Shown here: piece by piece, positions 39,688 to 49,106 of the stretch
Layout of the letters: every line of letters begins with the position of its first letter
Numbering within the stretch: position 1 is the first letter of the stretch
From: Oscillospiraceae bacterium
GTDB taxonomy: Bacteria > Bacillota > Clostridia > Oscillospirales > Ruminococcaceae
DNA length: 64,000 nt
NCBI GenBank assembly: GCA_031266415.1
Contig: JAISBB010000007.1
Span: forward strand, 40,401 to 104,400
Reading direction: 5' to 3'
The notes under the pieces: generated by a model
Database searches by the model: none
Told to the model about the DNA's origin: nothing
The model's input: the letters and a program-made list of their open reading frames with translations, nothing else
Translations under genes and position numbers: made by a program

Positions 39688-40398
39688 TTACTCAGTGGCG
39701 GTTGCGTTAAACACTTCTCCGTTTGAAGCTTTTTTCCAAGCCCACTCTCTAGATGGTTGCCTACACGTTGCATTCAGACATCTATACATCGCATGGCCCA
39801 GTGCGTCTGCGGTGAACTCTGGTATGTCGTCGCTTGTGCCTGTGTGTTTATGTTCACAAACAGGGCACGTCATGTAAATAGGGTGATGGTATCCCGGGGT
39901 TTTTTGACCCTGTTCGTCAAGTTTTGGCAACCAAGTTATACTGGTAGTGTCGTCGAATTTATACGAGGTATTGAAAATTCCGCGGCAGTTTGCACACTGC
40001 CAATACGGCATTCCGTTAATCATTCTAAATTTGCCTGGCTCTGAGTGGCCGCAAAATGGACATGGGTGGATTGGTTCTATCCAACCAATGTCAAATTTTG
40101 TTAGCCAGCTAGTGTGACTACCCATCATCTGACTTAGCATAGCTATTCCACCCTTTGCTATCGCTGTCACATCTGGGAAAAGAACCCACCATAAGGCGGT
40201 AATACCATCCACAAGGCCACCAAGTGCTTTATCCAATGGGTTTGTTGCAGCAGCAGCAGCCGAAGCGGCCGCATGAGCTGCTGCCAGTGCTGCCGCTTCG
40301 GCATCATCAGCGAATACACTTGGTCCGCAAATCCACATTCCACACAAAACACAAACACCCATAAACAAATTGAACAGTTTTGCTCTAATCTTTCGCAT
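39688..40398 (-). CDS. Exported zinc-ribbon protein, Ala-rich N-terminus
   Basis: A 236-residue protein from ATG 40398, with the same AAAAGGATGTG leader as the Cys-rich family. Signal peptide (LFNLFMGVCVLCGMWICG, then SVFA) followed by an Ala-rich stretch (AEAAALAAAHAAASAAAAA), a hydrophobic amphipathic region (residues 65-95), and three Cys/His groups: CPFCGHSEPG...CANCRG, CPVCEHKH, and CLNATC. It does not share the KTALERQ core of the other family members, so it is a distinct but co-located type. Function unknown. Confidence 0.65.
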   Translation of the reverse strand: MRKIRAKLFNLFMGVCVLCGMWICGPSVFADDAEAAALAAAHAAASAAAAATNPLDKALGGLVDGITALWWVLFPDVTAIAKGGIAMLSQMMGSHTSWLTKFDIGWIEPIHPCPFCGHSEPGKFRMINGMPYWQCANCRGIFNTSYKFDDTTSITWLPKLDEQGQKTPGYHHPIYMTCPVCEHKHTGTSDDIPEFTADALGHAMYRCLNATCRQPSREWAWKKASNGEVFNATATE

Positions 40399-40583
40399 TT
40401 TTGCACACATCCTTTTATATAAAATTTTAATTGCTAGCTTTTTTGCTTTCTATTCTAAGAACTTAAATTTACTAATTAACTACTTTCATCTAATATATGC
40501 ATTTAATTCACCTTCTTTCATTTCCTCAATTTTTACATCACTAAATGGGATTTACTGCGGTTTGGTTAAAGTGATGCTTGGGG

Positions 40584-40712
40584 TCAAAGCTCAAAAAGGA
40601 TATTTTTCGCATCATTCTTTTCAAGAAGATTGTTTGCGTAAACAGGCACATTAACCAAGCTTGCAGCAATCAAAAAACTTAAAATTCGCTTGAAAATCTT
40701 TTTCTTTTCCAA
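40584..40712 (-). pseudogene. Exported Cys-rich family, copy C (42-aa remnant)
   Basis: TTG start at 40712 after AAAAGGATGTGG, then MEKKKIFKRILSFLIAASLV followed by NVPVYANNLLEKNDAKN and a stop at 40584. Signal peptide and first residues match copies D and E closely (down to the DNA level), but the Cys core is missing. Either a truncated copy or a silent 5' donor for recombination. Confidence 0.7.
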
Positions 40713-40847
40713 GTTAAGCCACATCCTTTTATTTTCTATTTTGCAAGAATCAATGAAGCAGTGCCAAAAGGCAAAAATTGGAGATTACGGTGACTTTTTC
40801 ATTTATAGCATTTGTATTTGGAAATGTTGCTAGCTTTCCTTTGTCCT

Positions 40848-41927
40848 TCACTTGGTGCGCGATGCGCACGGCAGCGGCTTCCCCCATTGCTCTGGCCAGG
40901 GCAATGGGAGGAACAAACGCAGGGCTTCCAGGACTTCTTGGCCGGCCGGCATTACCAAAAAACCAAAGCCGGGACTTCTGTGTACCAGCGCGGGGGGGGG
41001 ACATGGCGTCCCGGGGAGAGAAAACACGGACTGTCCGGCCGCTAGCGGGCAAGCAGCAAGCCAGGGGCGGGCGCATTTAGCGCAGAAATAAACGGGGGTG
41101 GCGCCCTCCCCTAGCGTGAGGCCCGCCGCCGTTTCTGCCCAGGAAACGAGGGACTTCCCCTCTGCCCCACACACAGGGCAAACACCAAGATCACCCGGAC
41201 CGTACGGCCACTTTAACGAGCGACCAGGTGGCACGTCCCGCCAGGCCAACAGTTCCGGTGTATCGCCTATTACTGTGTCGAGAGACAGAAGGGCCCCCGG
41301 CCGTGGCGGCGTCCCGAGGTTGAAGTACGACGACGAACCAGTGTCGGGGTCAGGCGCCCTTAAAATTAGCTTGTCGTCGTGCAAAAACACATCGAAGACC
41401 ATGGTTTCTGGCGAGGGAGAGGAGGCGCCGGCTTGCTTAAGGCTCAGTGTAATTTTTTTGCTGGCGGCCCCACATATTGGGCAGGTGGCTGGCTCGAATT
41501 CGGAACTTGTGGCGCTATCCAGAGAAAGGCAGCCAAGGCACAAGGAGTCGTCACAGCGGTTTGAGCTGTCTCCTGCATCCAGCAGATGAATTCGCCAATT
41601 ACTCTCGCAAATCTCGCACGGTTTTGTGCAGTTTGGAATACCTTCTTCTTTGAGATTGTATTTATTCAAAAATACACTAAAAGGCTGTAACTTATCATGT
41701 GGTTCTGGCCCTATTAAGTCGCGATTTTGGCGTTCTAAAGCTGTTTTGCCCCCCCCCCTTGTTAGTTGTTTTTGTAACAATTTAGAATAAGCAGACCAAA
41801 ATATGGCATTTTTTGCAGCACTTGATTCAAATTCATCTAACACGTTTGCGCAAACAATTGGCATATTAACTAAACTCGCAGCAATCAAAAAACTTAAAAC
41901 TCGCTTGAAAATCTTTTTCTTTTCCAA
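40848..41927 (-). CDS. Exported Cys-rich family, copy D
   Basis: A 359-residue protein from TTG 41927 (AAGGTG nine bases upstream); the DNA before it is also conserved with copy E, so the longer open frame is misleading. Signal peptide VLSFLIAASLVNMPIVCANV, poly-G tract of 10 in frame (TRGGGKTALERQ), Cys core CTKPCEICESNWRIHLLD, CLGCLSLD, CPICGAASKKITL, second Cys pair group CPVCGAEGK and CAKCARPW. The 3' half (40850-41580) is strongly GC-rich. A second homopolymer, nine C's on the coding strand (40983-40991, TPCPPPAL), lies in the C-terminal region. Confidence 0.75.
   Translation of the reverse strand: MEKKKIFKRVLSFLIAASLVNMPIVCANVLDEFESSAAKNAIFWSAYSKLLQKQLTRGGGKTALERQNRDLIGPEPHDKLQPFSVFLNKYNLKEEGIPNCTKPCEICESNWRIHLLDAGDSSNRCDDSLCLGCLSLDSATSSEFEPATCPICGAASKKITLSLKQAGASSPSPETMVFDVFLHDDKLILRAPDPDTGSSSYFNLGTPPRPGALLSLDTVIGDTPELLAWRDVPPGRSLKWPYGPGDLGVCPVCGAEGKSLVSWAETAAGLTLGEGATPVYFCAKCARPWLAACPLAAGQSVFSLPGTPCPPPALVHRSPGFGFLVMPAGQEVLEALRLFLPLPWPEQWGKPLPCASRTK
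41749..41758 (-). repeat. Poly-G tract (10 nt, coding strand), in frame
   Basis: Ten C's on the plus strand inside copy D, encoding the Gly-Gly-Gly of TRGGGKTALERQ. The frame is open through the tract. Confidence 0.9.
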
Positions 41928-42004
41928 ATTAAACCACACCTTCTTTTCAACTTCGCAAATAGTCAATACAGCGGATTTGGCAGACTTATTCCAACTACTT
42001 TTTC

Positions 42005-43120
42005 TTAAACCATAGTTAATGCTAGCTCTGAGGCTTGAGTTTTTGTCATGGCCGAGCAGGTCCAGGGTTTCGGCCACGTAACAGGCAAAGGAGTGCCACC
42101 AGGAAGCGACAATGCTCCAACAACGTCAGTTTGGCCCACCATGTAGCGGGGCGCCGGCGCCATTGTGGAGGAGTGGCAAACCGGAGGGGCGACCAATGAC
42201 AAACTGGAGGCCGAGGCGAACCCCTTTAAATTACCCAAACCGCCTAGCAACCCACAGGCGCTACAGACCGCACAATAATATTCTTTTGGCTTTGGGTCGG
42301 CCCCATCTGTGGTGGTTAAAACCTGAACTACCGGCTGCGACAACCAGTCGGCACCACACACAGCGCAGGTGTGTTCTCTGGTTGCTGCCGCGGTGGCGGT
42401 GATGTTTAATCCGAAACCATTGCTGAGGCTCCAGCCAGTAACTGCCGAGTTGTTAGGAGGACAAAGTTTGCCCCGTGCGGGAGGTCTTCCAACATTGTAG
42501 TATTTTGGTGGATCGCTGGTTGCATCTTCTAAAATTAGCTGTTCATCATGCCAAAACACAGCGTAGTTGCTGATGGGGCTGCCTGGTTCTGTAGAGTCTT
42601 TAACACTCAGTGTGATTTTTTTAGCGTTGGCACCACAAATAGGGCAAACACTTTCTTCAACTAATGAAATGCGCTTTTTTTTAGTGTCAATATCACACTT
42701 TGAAAGGCAACCGAGACACAATTCACAATCACAGCGATCTTCGTTGTTGTCTAAATCAAGCAATTGGATGCACCAGGGAATTCCGCAGGTTTCACATATT
42801 TGGGAGGTGCTGCAGTTCTTAACGCCTATTTCTTTAAGGTTGTGTTTGCTCAAAAACTGTCTCCAATGAAACACATTGTTATGTGAGCCTGGATTAAATG
42901 ACGTGTTTAAAGTACGGGTTTGGCGTTCTAAAGCTGTTTTGCCCCCCCCCCTTTTTTTTGTTTCTGCCAGCAAGTCAGCTAAGATAGGCCAAAATATGGT
43001 CTTCCTCGCAGCATTTTGCGCCCACTCTGGAAGATCGTTTGCACAAACAATTGGTACATTAACTAAACTCGCAGCAATCAAAAAACTTAAAACTCGCTTG
43101 AAAATCTTTTTCTTTTCCAA
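42005..43120 (-). CDS. Exported Cys-rich family, copy E
   Basis: A 371-residue protein from TTG 43120 (AAGGTG leader). Signal peptide VLSFLIAASLVNVPIVCAND, then LPEWAQNAA, poly-G tract of 10 in frame (KKRGGGKTALERQ), Cys core CSTSQICETCGIPWCIQLLD, CELCLGCLS, CPICGANAKKITLS, and a second group CAVCGADW and CAVCSACGLLG. The tail AMTKTQASELALTMV is the best view of the conserved C-terminus. The GC-rich part is 42040-42480. The gene is followed directly by the copy D leader, a tandem arrangement. Confidence 0.78.
   Translation of the reverse strand: MEKKKIFKRVLSFLIAASLVNVPIVCANDLPEWAQNAARKTIFWPILADLLAETKKRGGGKTALERQTRTLNTSFNPGSHNNVFHWRQFLSKHNLKEIGVKNCSTSQICETCGIPWCIQLLDLDNNEDRCDCELCLGCLSKCDIDTKKKRISLVEESVCPICGANAKKITLSVKDSTEPGSPISNYAVFWHDEQLILEDATSDPPKYYNVGRPPARGKLCPPNNSAVTGWSLSNGFGLNITATAAATREHTCAVCGADWLSQPVVQVLTTTDGADPKPKEYYCAVCSACGLLGGLGNLKGFASASSLSLVAPPVCHSSTMAPAPRYMVGQTDVVGALSLPGGTPLPVTWPKPWTCSAMTKTQASELALTMV
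42942..42951 (-). repeat. Poly-G tract (10 nt, coding strand), in frame
   Basis: Ten C's on the plus strand inside copy E, preceded on the coding strand by a run of eight A's. It encodes the Gly-Gly-Gly in KKRGGGKTALERQ and is in frame. Confidence 0.9.
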
Positions 43121-43313
43121 ATTAAACCACACCTTCTTTTCAATTTTGCAAAGAGTCAGTTTAGCTAGTTTTGACTTTGTGCTCAAGAATTGTGTTTTGT
43201 GTGTGAAGTGGCGAAGTAACATGGCAATTGCCTGTTGAGGCTTTGATAATATCTACCGTTTGACGAAAACTCGTAAGCGTAATAGAAAAATGTTTTTGTG
43301 TTTTCAAAAGGAA

Positions 43314-43679
43314 TTAATCGAGGGGAGGGGCTTCCTCTTGTGAGATTTCCTCTGGTGGTATTTCCTCGTAGCTGTGAACATGCTCTTCTTCTGGCTCGTG
43401 TTCATGGTAATGCTCGTGACCGTGATTATGGCAATGCGAATGACAATGGCAAGGTGATGGCATGTGAAAAGAAGTGTGGTGAGGGTGCGGTAATTGACAA
43501 ATAACGGCGAGTTTTAAGCACCTCGCTAAATGAAACAGCATAGCAATAGTGAGAATATTGAATACAAGGCTAACAGCAAACATTGCGCAAGAACAGTGCA
43601 CAAATTTTCTTTTGCAAATTCTTTTTCCCGCTTTTTCTTCTACTTCCACGTTCACTTCCACTTTTTCTTTTTCTTCCAC
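43314..43679 (-). CDS. His-rich single-span membrane protein
   Basis: A 121-residue protein of unknown function from GTG 43679, with AAGGGGGAAAA upstream. Charged, Glu/Lys/Val-rich N-terminus (residues 1-25), one membrane segment (CSCAMFAVSLVFNILTIAML), then a His-dense stretch (HPHHTSFHMPSPCHCHSHCH and HNHGHEHYHEHEPEEEH) and an acidic C-terminus. The His/Cys cluster is suited to binding Zn2+, Ni2+ or Cu+. No enzyme motif. It lies next to the Cys-rich exported family, with its own promoter. Confidence 0.6.
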   Translation of the reverse strand: MEEKEKVEVNVEVEEKAGKRICKRKFVHCSCAMFAVSLVFNILTIAMLFHLARCLKLAVICQLPHPHHTSFHMPSPCHCHSHCHNHGHEHYHEHEPEEEHVHSYEEIPPEEISQEEAPPLD

Positions 43680-43724
43680 AATAATTTTCCCCCTTAAATG
43701 ATATTTGCGTTTAATTACATGTTT

Positions 43725-43753
43725 ATAATATCATAAAATACAGAATTTGTCCA
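43725..43753 (-). promoter_or_regulatory. Promoter for His-rich protein gene
   Basis: On the minus strand, -35 TGGACA (43748-43753) and -10 TATTAT (43725-43730) with a 17-base spacer, about 46 bases before the GTG start. Confidence 0.45.
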
Positions 43754-43892
43754 CAAGAGGATAATAAATCGTGAAATAAGTCAAATATAAGCGCAAAAAT
43801 AAATCTTGATTTATTTTTGTTTCCAATTTGTTCATTTTTATGCAGAATGGCTGTGATATAATTACGCGTAACATTAGGTGATTTAATTTAAA

Positions 43893-43968
43893 GGACGATT
43901 AGCTCAGTTGGTAGAGCATTCGCTTGACGTGCGAAAGGTCAAAGGTTCAAGCCCTTTATCGTCCACCA
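43893..43968 (+). tRNA. tRNA-Val (GAC)
   Basis: A 76-nt tRNA on the plus strand. The acceptor GGACGAT pairs with ATCGTCC, followed by discriminator A and an encoded CCA. The anticodon stem TTCGC / GCGAA encloses loop TTGACGT with anticodon GAC (valine). Confidence 0.95.
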
Positions 43969-44132
43969 ACTTTAAAAATATCTTTATTTAAATAAGAAAT
44001 AAAGTTGATGAAAGTTCAAATTTTCATCAACTTTGTTTCTTTGCTGTGCCCTTATGCTACGTGTGATAATATTGAATGGAAGTGATTTTGTGTTTAAAAT
44101 TTGTAAATGTAAAAACTTGTTCTTCTGAGGGC

Positions 44133-44161
44133 TTGACATCTTTAAAAAGGTGATGTAAAAT
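44133..44161 (+). promoter_or_regulatory. Sigma-A promoter of groESL
   Basis: Consensus -35 TTGACA (44133-44138) and -10 TAAAAT (44156-44161) with a 17-base spacer, 52 bases upstream of groES. No CIRCE inverted repeat (TTAGCACTC-N9-GAGTGCTAA) was seen, so HrcA control is not supported here. Confidence 0.65.
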
Positions 44162-44192
44162 GTAATTGGCAGTTGAAGTATTTGATTGCTAA

Positions 44193-44498
<306 letters not shown>

Positions 44499-44561
44499 GT
44501 TAAAATAGTAAATTATAAAATAATGAATTAAATTATTAATATTTATAATTTTTTAATTTAG

Positions 44562-46199
<1,638 letters not shown>

Positions 46200-46225
46200 G
46201 TAAATTTAAATTGATGCAAAAAGTA

Positions 46226-46267
46226 AACTCAATATCACTTTTGCCGGTGATATTGAGTTTTTTTAAT
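46226..46267 (+). terminator. Terminator of groESL
   Basis: A perfect stem ACTCAATATCAC / GTGATATTGAGT followed by seven T's, 27 bases after the groEL stop. Confidence 0.9.
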
Positions 46268-46350
46268 TATGTAGTGTTTGAAGGGAAAAATCGCTACAGA
46301 TATTTTTAGACCATTGGATATTATTACTACAAAAAAGTGGAGAGTTGAAA

Positions 46351-46369
46351 GCCTCTTTTAAGAAGAGGC
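46351..46369 (-). terminator. Hairpin downstream of ferredoxin gene
   Basis: Stem GCCTCTT / AAGAGGC with a short loop and, on the minus strand, a short T-run after it. It could end transcription of the minus-strand ferredoxin gene. Confidence 0.4.
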
Positions 46370-46462
46370 GCAAGCAATCAAATGTTCTTAGAATTTGCCT
46401 AATTGTATAAAATGCTAATGTTAAGGCGCAAACGTCTTTTGGGTGAGATTATCTGGAGTATT

Positions 46463-46636
46463 TTATTCTTTTTCTATTGGTGCGCCAAAAGGACAAACAG
46501 CAGCACAACTGCCGCAACTTATACAAAGTTCGGAGTTGATTTCATGTTTTTGGGTCTCTTTGTTTATTGCGCCAACAGGGCAAACTTTAAAACATTCACC
46601 ACAATTGCGACATTTTTCTGTTATTTTATATGCCAT
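46463..46636 (-). CDS. 2[4Fe-4S] ferredoxin
   Basis: A 57-residue ferredoxin on the minus strand from ATG 46636 to the stop at 46463, with GGAGTAGGG upstream. Two complete cluster motifs: CRNCGECFKVCP and CISCGSCAAVCP, the classical clostridial-type arrangement. It carries electrons in anaerobic metabolism; partner enzymes are not in the window. Confidence 0.93.
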   Translation of the reverse strand: MAYKITEKCRNCGECFKVCPVGAINKETQKHEINSELCISCGSCAAVCPFGAPIEKE

Positions 46637-46652
46637 AATACCCTACTCCAAT

Positions 46653-47440
46653 CTAATTTGATTTTAATGTAACAACAATTAATTCTGGGAAGTTAAAAAT
46701 TTGCAGTGGAAGAAAACTGTTACCAAGCCCTCTGCTAATCACCATAACAGAGCTTTCTAAATTAAGCCTTTGGTATATTTCGGGGAAAAATCTTCGGAGG
46801 ACCACTGATAAAACCGCCAGTGAAAGGGAGTCTGACTTGACCACCATGTGTATGGCCGACAAAAATTAAATTAAACTTTGCTTTATTATACTTTTTATGA
46901 TATTGCGGATCATGTATTAGAAGAATGTCAAAGGTGGAGCGTGGTGAATTTTTTAGCGTTTCATTACAATTTTTATATGGGTGGAAGCGTTTGGTTTGTC
47001 AGTCCATAAATGCTAAAGTATGACGGTTCCTTTTTTTTAAATTCGAAATTTTTGAAAAATACGTGAACACCACTTTGAATTAATTTGGGGTGGGTTTTTT
47101 TGTAGCTTCCATTTCTTTGCTTTGTGGTTTCCTGGAATAAAGTAATTGGGAGCAATTTTGACAATCTGGTTTATTAGATTTAGCGCATTTTGGGTATTAG
47201 GATTGTAAGAATTAAGTTGCCAGTTACCAGTTATGAAAATAACATTTGGTTTTATTGATTTAATTTTTTTTACTAACCGCTGTTGATTTTTCCCGAATTT
47301 TTTGTTGTGTAAGTCTGAAATTTGCAAGATTTTGTATCTATTGAATTCGGGAGGGATTTGGTTGCTTTAACGGACTATTTTGGTTGTGACTATAAATTGT
47401 TCTATATATAAAAAAAGACTTGCGGGAATGATTGTAATTA
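46653..47440 (-). pseudogene. Metallophosphoesterase, frameshifted
   Basis: A calcineurin-like phosphoesterase of the YkuE type, broken into several frames. One frame has LQISDLHNKKFGKNQQRLVK and PNVIFITGN with YFIPGNH; another has LIFVGHTHGGQVRLPFTGGF; the last has SSVMVISRGLGNSFLPLQIF up to the stop at 46653. An in-frame stop also separates the N-terminal membrane segment (near 47380). The family motifs D-x-H, GN(H/D) and GHTH are all present but not in one frame. Decay in an otherwise compact genome; sequencing error at this many places is unlikely. Confidence 0.8.
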
Positions 47441-47487
47441 TTAATTTAAAAAAATTAATAAATTCCCCATTGCAACATTTTTAGATT

Positions 47488-48393
47488 TTAATTCGAGTTG
47501 AACTTGTGGATTTGACAGAAATTGCATTCGGGGTAGTCTAGTGAAATTAAACCAATGCGCCCAATTCTAAATTCGTTTAAAAGTATACATGCTGTTTTTT
47601 CTAGGTCAATTTCTCCGTTTTGTGTTAATATTTTGCGTTTTATTCCAATTTCTTGCAATATTTTTGTGCTTGGCAAGTTTGAAATGTCGAGTTTTAGATT
47701 AAAGCGTTGTGTTAAAAGTGCGGGGTAGCGAACTTTAAGGGTTTCTAATAGCTCTATTGCTAAGTTTGAAACATCCAAAATATTGTCTTTGATAGAACCC
47801 ACTAAAGCCAACCGAATTCCTGTGGTTTTGTTTTCAAACCGTGGCCACAGAATTCCTGGAGTATCTAAAAGTTCTATTTCGGTGTTTAGTTTAACCCATT
47901 GTTTACTTTTTGTAACACCTGGCCTGTTTTCTACTTGTGTTTTTCTGCTGCCAACACAATGGTTAATTAGGGTTGACTTCCCAACATTTGGAATTCCCAC
48001 AATCATCAGTTTTAGTGTTTTACCTGGCATGCCGCGCATTTTATTTCGTTGGATTTTTTCAGCAAGAACTGATTTAATTGGACCAAGAAGCCTTTCGGTT
48101 ACGTTATTTTTTGTTGAATTTATAGGAATAACTACCGACTTTAATTTATTATTTAAGATTTTTGCAAATTGCTTGGTTATGTTCTCATCGGCCAAATCAC
48201 TTTTGTTGAGAAGAATAATGCGAGGTTTGTTAGCTATTAATTTTTCTATTTCTGGACTTTTAGAACTGATGGGGATTCTCGCATCTAAAAGTTCCAACAC
48301 GCCATCAACTGTAGAAAGGTTTTCTTTAATTAAACGGCATGATTTTGCCATGTGGCCTGGGAACCAGTTTATATTTGCCGTATTTTGTGTCAT
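47488..48393 (-). CDS. rbgA: Ribosome biogenesis GTPase RbgA (YlqF)
   Basis: A circularly permuted GTPase needed for late 50S subunit assembly. The 301-residue protein has WFPGHMAKSCR at the N-terminus, G4 LLNKSDL (near residue 57) before G1 VGIPNVGKSTLIN (near 132) and G3 DTPGILWPR (near 175), the permuted order that defines the family. It overlaps lepB by four bases, its usual partner. Confidence 0.96.
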   Translation of the reverse strand: MTQNTANINWFPGHMAKSCRLIKENLSTVDGVLELLDARIPISSKSPEIEKLIANKPRIILLNKSDLADENITKQFAKILNNKLKSVVIPINSTKNNVTERLLGPIKSVLAEKIQRNKMRGMPGKTLKLMIVGIPNVGKSTLINHCVGSRKTQVENRPGVTKSKQWVKLNTEIELLDTPGILWPRFENKTTGIRLALVGSIKDNILDVSNLAIELLETLKVRYPALLTQRFNLKLDISNLPSTKILQEIGIKRKILTQNGEIDLEKTACILLNEFRIGRIGLISLDYPECNFCQIHKFNSN

Positions 48394-48947
48394 TTTAAGT
48401 TCCCGATTTTATTTGGTGGCCAAATTCTGAAAATAACCTTTCCGAAAATGTACCTCGTGTCTATCATTCCAATGAGTGGGTGCCTACTATCTGTGGAGCT
48501 GTTTCTATTATCTCCCATCACAAAAACACAGCCCTTTGGAACCTTCTGTGGGAACTCAACACCTTCTTCTGTGTATGTGTTCTCATTTATATAGGGTTCT
48601 TGTAGCTCAACACCGTTCACAAAAACTGTACCCGTTTCGAAATTGATATCAATTTCGTCACCTTCAGTAGCAATGGTTCGTTTTATTAAACTTTCCTTAA
48701 ATATGTTTGGTTGATTAACAACTACAATATCACCCTTTTTAATTTCCCGCAATCCATTATTAATTGCAATAATTAGACGTTGATTTTCTTCCAGAGTAGG
48801 TAACATTGAGGTCCCTTTAACTCCTACTTGCCGAAACAGAAATGATATTAACAATACTCCCATTAATACGGCACCAACAATTAAGTCAACGCAAGAATAA
48901 ACACTAACCCAAAATGTTATTTTTTTTTGAGTATTATCTTTTTCCAT
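48390..48947 (-). CDS. lepB: Signal peptidase I
   Basis: Membrane-bound protease that removes signal peptides from exported proteins. The 185-residue protein has one N-terminal membrane segment, the catalytic Ser in VKGTSMLPTL (near residue 45), the catalytic Lys in LIKRTIATEGDEI (near 92), and GDNRNSSTDSRHPLIG (near 145). It would process the exported families described here. It precedes rbgA. Confidence 0.95.
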   Translation of the reverse strand: MEKDNTQKKITFWVSVYSCVDLIVGAVLMGVLLISFLFRQVGVKGTSMLPTLEENQRLIIAINNGLREIKKGDIVVVNQPNIFKESLIKRTIATEGDEIDINFETGTVFVNGVELQEPYINENTYTEEGVEFPQKVPKGCVFVMGDNRNSSTDSRHPLIGMIDTRYIFGKVIFRIWPPNKIGNLK

Positions 48948-49106
48948 GTTAATCCCCCAGATAAAATTGTTAACTTTCGACAGAATCCGACAAAATTTTG
49001 ACTTACATTCGGGCGTGCCGCATAATAATATTTAGTATTAATTAATTATGTGTCAATATTTAATAAAATTTGTTCATTCCTTTTTCAAGGAGGATTTTGC
49101 ACATAT

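Noticed and set aside
41098..41589. A 163-codon plus-strand open frame in the GC-rich region
   Set aside because: It is antisense to copy D, whose frame has the signal peptide and Cys core; long antisense frames are expected where GC is high.
41928..42077. N-terminal extension of copy D (and likewise of copy E)
   Set aside because: The frame is open because the leader DNA is conserved; the conserved AAGGTGTG leader and homologous starts in B, C and G point to the MEKK start.
36684..43120. Diversity-generating retroelement or CRISPR as the source of variation
   Set aside because: No reverse transcriptase, no template/variable repeat pair with A-specific changes, and no regularly spaced direct repeats were found.
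43741..43760. DnaA box TTGTCCACA near 43748
   Set aside because: Single site overlapping a good promoter -35 box; no neighbours.
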